Assembly: GCA_964543545.1 (NCBI GenBank)
Contig: CAZIYT010000002.1
Location: 124,001 to 188,000, forward strand
Reading direction: 5' to 3'
Length of the DNA: 64,000 nucleotides
Source: UBA4416 sp964543545
GTDB lineage: Bacteria > Bacteroidota > Bacteroidia > B-17B0 > Aurantibacillaceae
Shown: positions 53,378 through 61,535 of the stretch, one piece after another
Layout of the letters: the number at the start of each line of letters is the position of its first letter
Position numbering within the stretch: the first letter of the stretch is position 1
Notes under the pieces: model-generated
The model's database searches: none
The model's input: only the letters and a program-made list of their open reading frames with translations
What the model was told of the DNA's origin: nothing
Made by a program: the position numbers and the translations under genes

Positions 53378-53428
53378 CAAAAAAAGAGATAAATAATTTC
53401 AAAAAAATTTCGCCGGGCTATTGTTTTT

Positions 53429-54361
53429 TCAAATTTTTCTATTATCTGAATTATGTGAGATTTTTTTCTTATTATAAGAGAAATAAATATCGAGTTTTCC
53501 GAGCCAGATTCCGGCCCATCCAACCTGTGTGACGAAAACCTCCTTACCCGCGCGATTGGCTATTTTTACAGGGTGTTCGAGGAAGGTGTGTGTATGACCT
53601 CCAATAATCAGATCGATGTTTTCGGAGAGCGGTGCCATGCTTTTGTCGCTGATTTTTTTATCCGGAAATTCATATCCCAAATGCGATAATGCAATCACGT
53701 AATCGCAACCTAAATCGTACTTCAAAAGTTTAGCTGTTGCATTGGCAATTGCAACCGGATTTTGATAAACGGTATCGCCATACATTTTTTTATCAACAAG
53801 TCCTTCCAGTTCAATACCATAACCCAAAACGCCGATTTTGATTCCCCTTTTTGTAAAAATTTTGTAGGGCGCTATTTTTCCCTTCAGGTCGGTGTTCGAG
53901 AAGTCGTAATTGCAATTGATGAAGGAGAAGCCCGCATGTGGCATCTGCTTGATCAGGTTATCGATGCCCAGGTCGAAATCGTGGTTGCCGATCGTGGTTG
54001 CATCATATTGCATCGTGCTCATGAGCTTGTACTCCAGCTCGCCGTGAAACAGGTTGAAGTAGGGCGTTCCCTGGAAGATGTCGCCCGCATCCAGCAGCAG
54101 GATATTATCGTTCTCTTTGCGAACCTGTTCGATTACTGCCGCCCTGCGCGCAAAGCCGCCCAGGTTGGCAAACTTGGGATCGTTGGACGGGAAAGGCTCG
54201 ATGCGGCTGTGCACATCATTGGTGTACAGGATCGTGAGGCGCTCAATGTCCTTTGCGGCGAGCATATCTTTCGACATAGCCGGAAAGCCGGCCAGCACGG
54301 CGGATGTTCCCATGAAATACTTCAGGAAATCCCTTCTATTTTGATACTTGAATCCTTCCAT
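53429..54361 (-). CDS. metallophosphatase domain of a split 5'-nucleotidase
   Basis: A 310-residue calcineurin-type phosphoesterase with a twin-Arg-like signal (Arg-Arg-Asp-Phe-Leu-Lys) ending near residue 35. The metal ligands appear in Thr-Asn-Asp-Val-His-Ser, Asp-Ala-Gly-Asp-Ile-Phe, Gly-Asn-His-Asp-Phe-Asp and Gly-Gly-His-Thr-His. It corresponds to the N-terminal half of UshA-type nucleotidases and lacks the C-terminal substrate domain. That domain is encoded by the gene just upstream, which overlaps this one by 26 bases. The two products probably assemble in the periplasm. Confidence 0.9.
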   Translation of the reverse strand: MEGFKYQNRRDFLKYFMGTSAVLAGFPAMSKDMLAAKDIERLTILYTNDVHSRIEPFPSNDPKFANLGGFARRAAVIEQVRKENDNILLLDAGDIFQGTPYFNLFHGELEYKLMSTMQYDATTIGNHDFDLGIDNLIKQMPHAGFSFINCNYDFSNTDLKGKIAPYKIFTKRGIKIGVLGYGIELEGLVDKKMYGDTVYQNPVAIANATAKLLKYDLGCDYVIALSHLGYEFPDKKISDKSMAPLSENIDLIIGGHTHTFLEHPVKIANRAGKEVFVTQVGWAGIWLGKLDIYFSYNKKKISHNSDNRKI

Positions 54362-55088
54362 CTAAATACGGTGTTAATGTTTTTCCTTGTTTGGTGATAT
54401 GTGTGCAATACGTGATGATCATGTCGCGTAATAATACGTTCATTGATCTGCGCTCTTTGGCGTTTTTAAAGAAGATGTAGTTGTCGCCGCCATTGGCAAG
54501 GTAATCCGAGGTTACCACCCAGTAATCCCTGTTTGGATCGAATGCCTTTCCCTGCACGCTAATGTCCTTGGCGAAATTTTCCTTCATTGTCATGCGCATG
54601 CCTCCGATGGGGATGCCGCCTTTTTGCGCAATCATGTCGCACATGCTTTTGAATTGCTCTCCGCTGAGCTTCAGTAATACCACTTCATTTTCAAAAGGCA
54701 TCAGCTCAAAAATATTTCCTATCGTGATATTTCCTTTAGGCAGGGAATTGCGCAGGCCGCCTTTGTTGAAGATGGCCGCATCGAGCATCGCCGAATCTTT
54801 TGCCAGAAGGAGCCTGGTTTCCACCATCACCGCGTCGCAGAACATATTTCCCAGGGTGCTTTCCACATCCGCTTTCAGGAAGGCATCCGTGCTTGTTGCC
54901 ACTACTTTGGCCATCTGCTCATCGTGGCTTTTTTTGTAAGGCAGAATTGTTTTGTAGCTGCTGCTGTCAATCGCATTCTGATTGATGATATAATGCGTTT
55001 CATTTACATTGGTTACAAGAGGCTTGTGAGTACAGGAGATCACCGTAGCCAGGAACAAAACCGGAACAAGCCGTCGTAGGAATTTCAT
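54336..55088 (-). CDS. 5'-nucleotidase C-terminal domain lipoprotein
   Basis: A 250-residue lipoprotein (signal Leu-Ala-Thr-Val-Ile-Ser-Cys, Cys at about residue 19) with the C-terminal substrate-binding domain of UshA-type nucleotidases. Marks are Phe-Asn-Lys-Gly-Gly-Leu-Arg-Asn-Ser, Pro-Phe-Glu-Asn-Glu-Val-Val and Ala-Asn-Gly-Gly-Asp-Asn-Tyr. It contains no metallophosphatase domain. It is encoded before the catalytic half, the reverse of the domain order in the usual single-chain enzyme, and their frames overlap by 26 bases. Confidence 0.88.
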   Translation of the reverse strand: MKFLRRLVPVLFLATVISCTHKPLVTNVNETHYIINQNAIDSSSYKTILPYKKSHDEQMAKVVATSTDAFLKADVESTLGNMFCDAVMVETRLLLAKDSAMLDAAIFNKGGLRNSLPKGNITIGNIFELMPFENEVVLLKLSGEQFKSMCDMIAQKGGIPIGGMRMTMKENFAKDISVQGKAFDPNRDYWVVTSDYLANGGDNYIFFKNAKERRSMNVLLRDMIITYCTHITKQGKTLTPYLDGRIQVSK

Positions 55089-55166
55089 GGATAAATTTGT
55101 TTGGAATGTTTTCTAATGATGGAATAAGAACTTAAATTAGATGCTTTAAATATAATACAAAATCGG

Positions 55167-55583
55167 ATGATTAAAACAGAAACAACGTTAAGAGTTCGTT
55201 ACGGAGAAACCGATCAGATGGGTTTTGTGTATTACGGAAATTACGCTCAATATTATGAGGTGGGAAGGGTGGAAGCCATGCGTAGCCTGGGTTTCAGCTA
55301 CCGGGAGATGGAGGAGGGCGGAATCCTCATGCCGGTGATCAACCTCACCATCAATTATAAAAAGCCGGCCCTGTACGATGACGAAGTACGCGTTGTGACC
55401 ATGGTGAAAGAAATGCCGAAAGTACGGATCACCTTCGACTACGAATGTTATAATCAGAAAAACGACCTCTTAAATACAGGCTCTGTAACCCTTGTGTTTA
55501 TTGATAAAACAAGAAACAAGCCTACCGTTCCTCCCGATTGGTTCCTGGAAGGCTTCAGGAAAAAATTCCAGGCCCATAAATAA
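55167..55583 (+). CDS. acyl-CoA thioesterase (4HBT, YbgC type)
   Basis: A 138-residue hot-dog thioesterase. The signature Tyr-Gly-Glu-Thr-Asp-Gln-Met-Gly-Phe-Val-Tyr-Tyr-Gly-Asn-Tyr holds the catalytic Asp16, as in 4-hydroxybenzoyl-CoA thioesterase and YbgC. It hydrolyses acyl-CoA substrates, of unknown chain here. It is followed by a long palindrome that may end transcription from both sides. Confidence 0.92.
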   Translation: MIKTETTLRVRYGETDQMGFVYYGNYAQYYEVGRVEAMRSLGFSYREMEEGGILMPVINLTINYKKPALYDDEVRVVTMVKEMPKVRITFDYECYNQKNDLLNTGSVTLVFIDKTRNKPTVPPDWFLEGFRKKFQAHK

Positions 55584-55593
55584 TACAGATAAT

Positions 55594-55671
55594 AATTACG
55601 AATTGTAAATACGAATAGACGAATCGATACCAGCGATAAGCTGATTCGTATATTCGTACTAATTCGTAATT
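55594..55671. repeat. 78-base palindrome between convergent genes
   Basis: AATTACGAATT (55594-55604) pairs with 55661-55671 perfectly; inside, 55611-55625 pairs with 55643-55657 at 14 of 15 positions. It sits between the thioesterase and the LRR gene. It resembles A/T-rich dispersed repeats and may also act as a bidirectional terminator. Confidence 0.65.
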
Positions 55672-55678
55672 AAATCAT

Positions 55679-56527
55679 TTAAAATCTGATCTCGCAGCCC
55701 GGCAGTAAGGCTTTCAGCTCTTCGATGTATTGCTTCGAGAAATTATTTCCGCGAACATCCAGTAACGTCAGGTTCTCCAGCTGGGCAATCGAATCCGGGA
55801 GCTTTTGCAGGAAGTTGTTTTTCACCGAAAGCAGGCGGAGCTTTTTAGCCAGGTAAATTTCCACAGGCAGCGAGTTCAGCTTATTGCCGTCGAGCACCAG
55901 CACTTCCAGGCCGGTGAAGCGCTCAAAATGTTTAGTGATATAAAACACATTGGCATTGCTCAGGTTCAGGTAAGTCAGGTTCGGGATTTTAAAAATATCC
56001 TTCGGGAAACTGTCGAGGACACAATTCTCAATCGTCAGCTCTTTCAGGTTTTTCAGGTATTTCAGCGTAGGTGGAATTTTCAGCGTATCATTGCTCGACG
56101 AAAATTTGAAGGTTTTCAGCTTGCTCAGGTAAGCAATCTGGCAGGGAATGCTGTCGATCTTCGCACCGAAAAATTCCAGGTAGTTCAGGTTGCCGAGCTT
56201 TTTGAATTCCGGAAACTCAGAGAACTCATTATTGTAAGTTGCAAAATAAATGAGGTTGGAAAGATCGTTAAAGCCCGGAGGAAAAGAAGATATTTCATTG
56301 CCGCTGAGCTTGAGGGCCTGCAGGTCTTTCAGCTTTCCTATCTTCGAATAGAGCTTCGGCTCCAGCTTCTGATAGCTCAGGTCCATTTTGTAGACGTTCT
56401 TCTCCACGTCCAGGGCCAGTTTCAGGTCGGTGAACACCTTCGAGCCGATAGGGCCGTACTTATCGAACTCATTTTGTGCCTTGCCGCACAAAGAAAAAAA
56501 CAGTATCAGAACAACTAACTTTTGCAT
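55679..56527 (-). CDS. secreted leucine-rich repeat protein
   Basis: A 282-residue protein with a signal peptide (to about residue 17) and about nine leucine-rich repeats of 22-24 residues from about 45 to 275. The units fit the pattern Leu-x-x-Leu-x-Leu-x-x-Asn-x-Ile/Leu-x-x-x-Pro (for example Leu-Lys-Leu-Ser-Gly-Asn-Glu-Ile). The repeats are of the bacterial type with Ser-Phe-Pro or Ser-Leu-Pro turns. It has no CHU_C or other sorting domain, so it may stay in the periplasm. The binding partner is unknown. Confidence 0.85.
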   Translation of the reverse strand: MQKLVVLILFFSLCGKAQNEFDKYGPIGSKVFTDLKLALDVEKNVYKMDLSYQKLEPKLYSKIGKLKDLQALKLSGNEISSFPPGFNDLSNLIYFATYNNEFSEFPEFKKLGNLNYLEFFGAKIDSIPCQIAYLSKLKTFKFSSSNDTLKIPPTLKYLKNLKELTIENCVLDSFPKDIFKIPNLTYLNLSNANVFYITKHFERFTGLEVLVLDGNKLNSLPVEIYLAKKLRLLSVKNNFLQKLPDSIAQLENLTLLDVRGNNFSKQYIEELKALLPGCEIRF

Positions 56528-56763
56528 AACGGGTTAAAACGAATATATACAAAAAAATCAGAAAACAGATCAAATTTTTTTGGATTTGTGGAAACCCGCC
56601 GGTACAGCGCTCAGGGAGTTATGGTCCAGGTAATAGTTCCAGTTTGTTGATGATGTTTCTATCTAATGTTCTATAGCCTTGCAGGAGCCAGATAGTTTAC
56701 CGCTCTCTGTTTTCAGGGGAATGTGCCTTAACAGGGTATCCCGCGGGCAAAGGCTTTGGTAGA

Positions 56764-57177
56764 TTACAACCCCATCTTCGCCAGCAGCTCCAGCTTGTAG
56801 TGCATGTCGAGCGAGTAATTGATGGTGGCGTGCTCCTTTAAGAATAAGTAGATGATGTAAGCCTTGCGGTAAGCATTATCAGAAGCTTCACCATGGCCCT
56901 CCGTATGAACGTAATACTCTGCTTTTTCAAAGAGCAGGTCGCCCAGCAGCTTCATCTGCTCGTCGTTGAGCTTTTTATCCTCCGTCAGGTCTTTGATGAG
57001 CGCTGCGTTTTCCTGTTTCTCGATGTACAGGATTTCCAGCGCCGTATATTTTTGGGAAGCCTTGTAAATCTCTTCGAGCATATCGGGGAAAAGCCCGTCA
57101 CGCTTCAGGCCCAGGATCACTGCCAGCACCTTGCCGAATTCCTCGGCCTGTTTCACAAGGTAGTCACGCCTGAGCAT
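56764..57177 (-). CDS. hypothetical helical protein (DUF6483-like)
   Basis: A 137-residue, probably all-helical cytosolic protein. The start Met-Leu-Arg-Arg-Asp-Tyr-Leu-Val-Lys-Gln resembles DUF6483 proteins, but I hold this loosely. The first 14 bases overlap the end of coaE, so it is translated in the same operon. The function is unknown. Confidence 0.7.
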   Translation of the reverse strand: MLRRDYLVKQAEEFGKVLAVILGLKRDGLFPDMLEEIYKASQKYTALEILYIEKQENAALIKDLTEDKKLNDEQMKLLGDLLFEKAEYYVHTEGHGEASDNAYRKAYIIYLFLKEHATINYSLDMHYKLELLAKMGL

Positions 57178-57751
57178 GTTCGCGGAGTTTAGTAAGAATT
57201 TCCAGGGCTTGTGGGATCAGCGCCTGGTTGTCGGCATTGCCGATCACGTAATCGGCCAAGGGAATTTTCTGTTCGTCGGTCCACTGTGCCTGCATGCGTT
57301 TTTCTACTTCTTCTTTCGTTACGTGGTTGCGCGCCATCACGCGTTGGATCTTTTCATCTAAGGGCGCTGTCACCAGGATCGTGGCCTCAAGGTCTTTGTA
57401 AATGCCCGTTTCAAATAAGATGGCACTTTCCTTAATAATGATCCGTTGAGAAAAACGCTCTGTGAAATGTTCGAAATCTTTTTTCACTGCCGGGTGAATG
57501 ATCCCATTCAGCTGTTGCAGCAGGGCTTGATCTGAAAATACCTTTCCGGAAATGTGGGCCTTATTCAGTTCCCCCTTTTCGGAGTAAGCCTCTGCGCCAA
57601 GCAGAGCAATCACTTCCGCTTTTACCCCGGCATCAAAATACAATTCTTTTGCGCGGTCGTCGGAATTATAAAGCACACAGCCCATCGTTTCCAGCAGCCT
57701 GGCAACCGTTGTCTTTCCGCTTCCTATGCCGCCTGTGAGCCCTACGATCAT
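57164..57751 (-). CDS. coaE: dephospho-CoA kinase
   Basis: A 195-residue kinase for the last step of coenzyme A synthesis. The P-loop Gly-Gly-Ile-Gly-Ser-Gly-Lys-Thr-Thr is at residues 7-15, and the Asp-Asp-Arg-Ala-Lys-Glu-Leu substrate region follows. The ATG overlaps the cdaR-type gene's stop by one base (TAATG), so translation is coupled. Part of a common Bacteroidota block with yajC. Confidence 0.95.
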   Translation of the reverse strand: MIVGLTGGIGSGKTTVARLLETMGCVLYNSDDRAKELYFDAGVKAEVIALLGAEAYSEKGELNKAHISGKVFSDQALLQQLNGIIHPAVKKDFEHFTERFSQRIIIKESAILFETGIYKDLEATILVTAPLDEKIQRVMARNHVTKEEVEKRMQAQWTDEQKIPLADYVIGNADNQALIPQALEILTKLREHAQA

Positions 57752-58713
57752 TATTTGTAAATTAAATAGGAAATAGTCGCCGGTTCTATCCGGATGATCT
57801 TTACCTCGGAAGGACTGCGTACCAGGTCGATCGTCAGTGTTTTATTCTTTGCGAGGATGTCGTCGAAGTTTACTGTTGCCTTAAAGGAACTGGCGTCGAT
57901 GTTGTCGTACTCTTTCATGGCCACGAGGTAGTGGATGGTGACAAACTCCGGCAGGAGCTTCACCGTTTCGCTGCTGGTCCGGTTCATGATCTGCACCGGA
58001 ACCTTAATGCTCGTTTCCGCCAGGCGGTCTACCGTAAAGCTCAGCTGTACCTCTTTGGCGCTGTAGTTCAGGTTAGGCAGTTTTTTGATGGCGATATTAC
58101 CACTGTAGTTCTCATGCACATTTTTCAGGTTAATGTTTTGTGTAAAGATCGTATCGATGTTGTCGATGTCCGGCGTATCACCTGTCACGGTAATATAAGC
58201 AGGGCTTACAGTTGGTTTGGTAATGGCGGAATAACCCGGCAGGAAGGAAGCCTGTAGGTTCGCTTCCACCGGGATCAGGCGCGAGGTGCCTTTTTCGGAA
58301 GAGAAGAAGAGCGTATCGGGACGGATCTTCACCACTTCCACATCAAAATTAATGATGTTCTGCACGTTGAAGTTTCCGTTACTGATAGAGTAGGCCTGGG
58401 ATTTGGCGTTGGTTTTAAGCGTATTGAAATCGATGAGTACTTCCGAAGGAAGCTTGCGGAGCTTGATGAACAGCAGTTTCAGTCCGCTGGTTTTGATATC
58501 GACCTGGAGCTTTTCGGGAAGCTCCCCGATGATTAGTTTATTCTCCGGGAGCCGGGTAAACTTTACCGGGATGGTAAGCGTATACTTGTAGTTTTTGTTA
58601 AGTGCATGCACCACCCACAGGAGTGATGCAATGCACAAACAAATCAGGAATGTAACAATTTTGGTATTGAGAAAGCGGCGCCGAATGCGCAATATGGCAT
58701 TTGTCCGGCTCAC
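57751..58713 (-). CDS. YbbR/CdaR-like domain protein
   Basis: A 320-residue protein with one N-terminal membrane helix (about residues 17-38) and three YbbR-like beta domains outside the membrane. In Firmicutes CdaR regulates the diadenylate cyclase CdaA; in Bacteroidota the partner is not established. The start is GTG at 58713, three bases after the yajC stop. The position between yajC and coaE is the usual one. Confidence 0.88.
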   Translation of the reverse strand: MSRTNAILRIRRRFLNTKIVTFLICLCIASLLWVVHALNKNYKYTLTIPVKFTRLPENKLIIGELPEKLQVDIKTSGLKLLFIKLRKLPSEVLIDFNTLKTNAKSQAYSISNGNFNVQNIINFDVEVVKIRPDTLFFSSEKGTSRLIPVEANLQASFLPGYSAITKPTVSPAYITVTGDTPDIDNIDTIFTQNINLKNVHENYSGNIAIKKLPNLNYSAKEVQLSFTVDRLAETSIKVPVQIMNRTSSETVKLLPEFVTIHYLVAMKEYDNIDASSFKATVNFDDILAKNKTLTIDLVRSPSEVKIIRIEPATISYLIYK

Positions 58714-58716
58714 GCG

Positions 58717-59040
58717 TTACGATTTAGGGTTTAAGCCTGCAGTGGCATCATTGGAAACAGCGCTTTTCGCGATTTTCAATTTGCCACCGTCTTCCACAGC
58801 GATGATCATCGTGCCGTCTTCGTTGATTTTGAAGATCGTTCCGTAGATGCCGCCGATGGTCAGGATTTTATCTCCGATTTTCAGGGCCTCGATGTATTTC
58901 TTTTGTTCTTTTTGTTTTTTCATCTGAGGACGGATCATGAAAAAATAAAATACGACTACGATCAGGATCAAAGGTACGATCTGTGTGATAGGATTTCCTC
59001 CTTGTGCTCCGCCGGTCATTAAAATAGTTAAGTTGCTCAT
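58717..59040 (-). CDS. yajC: preprotein translocase subunit YajC
   Basis: A 107-residue Sec accessory protein. A single membrane helix (about 18-38, Pro-Ile-Thr-Gln-Ile-Val-Pro-Leu-Ile) is followed by Tyr-Phe-Phe-Met-Ile-Arg-Pro-Gln and the Gly-Asp-Lys-Ile-Leu-Thr-Ile-Gly-Gly-Ile-Tyr-Gly-Thr loop, both diagnostic. It associates with SecDF. The gene lies 33 bases downstream of the DUF1573 gene and is co-oriented. Confidence 0.95.
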   Translation of the reverse strand: MSNLTILMTGGAQGGNPITQIVPLILIVVVFYFFMIRPQMKKQKEQKKYIEALKIGDKILTIGGIYGTIFKINEDGTMIIAVEDGGKLKIAKSAVSNDATAGLNPKS

Positions 59041-59073
59041 GTGATTGGTTCTTGTGTTATGGTTGTTTAAAAA

Positions 59074-59553
59074 TTAGTGTGTGAATGTCGGCGACTCATT
59101 GGAGTTGGTGCTCGTTGGTACAATGATGTTGGCCTTGATGTAAATGATCTTTGTGCTCGGCTCGCAGTTCGTTACCAGGGTCACCGATTTCTCGGCTATG
59201 CCCGATTTGCCTTCGCTGTTGAATACCACGTCGATTGCCGCTTCCTCGCCCGGTGCGATCGGTTTTTTTGGATATTCGGGGATCGTGCAGCCGCAGCTTC
59301 CGTTGGCAGCGGAGATGATCAGGTTGGAAGAGCCGGTATTCTTGAATTTAAAAGCGAAGGCCACTTTTTCTCCCTGCGTAATGCGTCCGAAATCATGCGT
59401 TTCCTCTTCAAACTTCATGTCGGGAAGGCTGCCTTTAGAGCTGCCGTCCGCTGTCTGCGAATTATTGATATCGTTGGTAGAGACCTCTTTGCTTTCCTGC
59501 GTGCAGGAAGTCAGGAGCATTCCCGTAGCAAGGATCATATATACTACTTTCAT
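59074..59553 (-). CDS. DUF1573 lipoprotein
   Basis: A 159-residue lipoprotein (Leu-Leu-Thr-Ser-Cys, Cys at about residue 17) with a DUF1573 domain, an Ig-like fold common in Bacteroidota. Marks are Asp-Phe-Gly and Ser-Cys-Gly-Cys-Thr-Ile-Pro-Glu-Tyr-Pro. The function is unknown. It is the first gene of the yajC block and has a promoter candidate 50-80 bases upstream. Confidence 0.92.
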   Translation of the reverse strand: MKVVYMILATGMLLTSCTQESKEVSTNDINNSQTADGSSKGSLPDMKFEEETHDFGRITQGEKVAFAFKFKNTGSSNLIISAANGSCGCTIPEYPKKPIAPGEEAAIDVVFNSEGKSGIAEKSVTLVTNCEPSTKIIYIKANIIVPTSTNSNESPTFTH

Positions 59554-59606
59554 GTACTTGTATTTTACGAAACACGGCTATTTCATGTTTCTGTTTTTAC
59601 AGGATG

Positions 59607-59635
59607 TAAATTTAGGCTTTTATACCGATTTACAA
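59607..59635 (-). promoter_or_regulatory. putative promoter of the DUF1573-yajC-coaE block
   Basis: On the minus strand TTG (59635-59633) is followed after 18 bases by TAAATTTA (59614-59607), near the Bacteroidota pattern. Confidence 0.4.
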
Positions 59636-59674
59636 TAGCTAAAAACCCATAAAAATATGCTAAATGGCCGGATT

Positions 59675-59710
59675 AGCGCCATAAGCCGCTTTCCGGCTTT
59701 GTGAGGCGCT
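59675..59710 (-). terminator. nested hairpin at the DAHP synthase stop codon
   Basis: AGCGCC/GGCGCT (59675-59680 with 59705-59710) encloses a second stem AAGCCG/CGGCTT (59683-59688 with 59694-59699). It touches the stop codon. The T tract is weak, so its strength as a terminator is uncertain. Confidence 0.45.
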
Positions 59711-60711
59711 TAAAGCAGTGTTTGCAATGCCTGTATCTTTTTGACGAGCAGTTCCGATTCTGCGAAGTTAAGTGTCTGTTGCCCGTCCGATAAGGCTTCT
59801 TCCGGTTTTTCGTGTACTTCATAGATAATGCCGTCTGCTCCCGAGATCAGCGCTGAGAGCGCCAGCCGCGGCACATACTCCCTGATCCCGATGCCGTGGG
59901 AAGGATCGGCGATCACCGGGAGGTGCGAGCGGTCTTTGAGCAGTTGGATGGCATTGATGTCAAAGGTATTCCGGTACAGGGTTTCAAAGGTGCGGATGCC
60001 GCGCTCGCACAGCATCAGGCGCTCGTTGCCCTTGCTGAAGATGTATTCCGCTGAATGCAACAGCTCTTCAATCGTGCCGCTGATCCCTCTTTTCAGCAAT
60101 ACCGGCTTATCCACTTCTCCCAAGGCATCCAGCAGGTTGAAGTTCTGTGAGTTTCTCGCACCGACCTGGAACACATCCACGTAATCGTGCATTTCCGCAA
60201 TCTGCGATACCTGCATCACTTCCGTCACAATCTTAATGCCCTGTGGAGCGCATTGCTCCTTCATCATTTTCAGTCCATCGATGCCCAGGCCCCTGAAGGC
60301 GTATGGAGAGCTTCGGGGCTTGAATACGCCGCCGCGGATCATTGGGATTCCGTTTTTCACCAGGTGCGCCACGATCTTTTCAATCTGCTCTTCGCTTTCC
60401 ACGGAACAGGGCCCTGCCATCAATCCAGTCTTGCCGCCGCCAATCACCACACCGTCGCCCAGGTCTATGGGAGTATACTCCGTTTTCCATTTCCTGCTCA
60501 CCAGCTTATAGCTGTCGGAAACCTTATGAATATCCTTCACGCCTTTCAGGTGGCCTATTTTCCGGAGGTCTGTTTCTTCTTTGCCGATACACACCAGGTA
60601 ATTCCCGAATTGGGTGTTCACCGGTGTTACCGCGTAATTGGATGCTTTGAGGGCTGATACGATGAGAGCGGTATCTTCTCCGCTGTTGTGTTTGTCTAAT
60701 TGAATGATCAT
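59710..60711 (-). CDS. aroF: 3-deoxy-7-phosphoheptulonate synthase (N-terminal ferredoxin-like domain type)
   Basis: A 333-residue DAHP synthase, first step of the shikimate pathway (PEP plus erythrose 4-phosphate). The N-terminal 70 residues form the regulatory ferredoxin-like domain of the Thermotoga-type enzyme, known for Phe/Tyr feedback. The catalytic core shows Ala-Gly-Pro-Cys-Ser-Val-Glu-Ser, Arg-Gly-Gly-Val-Phe-Lys-Pro-Arg-Ser-Ser-Pro-Tyr and Ala-Asp-Pro-Ser-His-Gly. It is the last gene of the trp operon, 29 bases after trpA, so entry into the pathway and its tryptophan branch are made together. Confidence 0.93.
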   Translation of the reverse strand: MIIQLDKHNSGEDTALIVSALKASNYAVTPVNTQFGNYLVCIGKEETDLRKIGHLKGVKDIHKVSDSYKLVSRKWKTEYTPIDLGDGVVIGGGKTGLMAGPCSVESEEQIEKIVAHLVKNGIPMIRGGVFKPRSSPYAFRGLGIDGLKMMKEQCAPQGIKIVTEVMQVSQIAEMHDYVDVFQVGARNSQNFNLLDALGEVDKPVLLKRGISGTIEELLHSAEYIFSKGNERLMLCERGIRTFETLYRNTFDINAIQLLKDRSHLPVIADPSHGIGIREYVPRLALSALISGADGIIYEVHEKPEEALSDGQQTLNFAESELLVKKIQALQTLL

Positions 60712-60740
60712 CAGGCTTGATTTAAGAATAAGTAAATGGA

Positions 60741-61535
60741 TTACGTCACGGGGTTGTTTTTCTGTTTGATGCCTTCCGTAAAGGCTTTCACATCATGTTC
60801 AAAATCGCCGGCGGTGCTTAACATCGTGATAAAGGCGGTTCCGATAATAGCGCCCTGTGCGAGGCGGCAGGCAGCCTGAAACTCCACCGGGCCTTTAATA
60901 CCGAAGCCAATGAGCACCGGGTTTTTTAAGTGAAGCTTGTCCAGGTGATGAAAGGTAGTTGCCAGTTGTGCCGGTACGCCTTTGTTGGCGCCGGTTGTGG
61001 AGTTGGAAGATACCAGGTAAAGAAATCCCTTGCTCATGGCATCAATCTGCTGAACGCGTTCTGCGGGCGTTTCAGGACTGATCAGGAAAATAACATGGAT
61101 GTGATAGCGTTCTGCAAAAACCCGGTGCTGATGTTTGAATTCATCCTGTGGGAGATCGGGAAGGATCAGGCCATCGATGCCCACTTCCGCGCAGCGTTTG
61201 TAAAAAGCTTCGATGCCGAATTGCATTACCGGGTTTAGATAGCCCATCAACACAACAGGGAGCTGTGTGTGCAGGCGCAGCTCGCTCAATTGCTCAAAGA
61301 GAAGCTTCAGGCTCATGCCATTATTCAGGGCTTCCTGGCTGCTTTGCTGGATTACCGGGCCATCGGCGATCGGGTCGGAGTAGGGAATCCCTATTTCGAT
61401 CATATCGGCGGAAGAGGCATCAAGGCACTTCACCATGTCCATCGTGTCACTCAGCTTCGGGTAGCCTGCCGTGAAAAACACCGAAAGGATCTCTTTCTGT
61501 TTGTTCTGAAACAAGTGGTCTATTCTATTGGTCAT
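60741..61535 (-). CDS. trpA: tryptophan synthase alpha subunit
   Basis: A 264-residue TIM-barrel enzyme that splits indole-3-glycerol phosphate and channels indole to TrpB. The catalytic Glu is in Ile-Glu-Ile-Gly-Ile-Pro-Tyr-Ser-Asp-Pro (about residue 47), and the catalytic Asp in Leu-Pro-Asp-Leu-Pro (about 58 residues later). The ATG at 61535 overlaps the trpB end by 11 bases. Confidence 0.97.
   Translation of the reverse strand: MTNRIDHLFQNKQKEILSVFFTAGYPKLSDTMDMVKCLDASSADMIEIGIPYSDPIADGPVIQQSSQEALNNGMSLKLLFEQLSELRLHTQLPVVLMGYLNPVMQFGIEAFYKRCAEVGIDGLILPDLPQDEFKHQHRVFAERYHIHVIFLISPETPAERVQQIDAMSKGFLYLVSSNSTTGANKGVPAQLATTFHHLDKLHLKNPVLIGFGIKGPVEFQAACRLAQGAIIGTAFITMLSTAGDFEHDVKAFTEGIKQKNNPVT

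Noticed and set aside
53290..53430. Possible replication origin next to dnaA
   Set aside because: No cluster of DnaA boxes (TTATCCACA or close variants) is visible and the flanking genes are not those typical of an origin.
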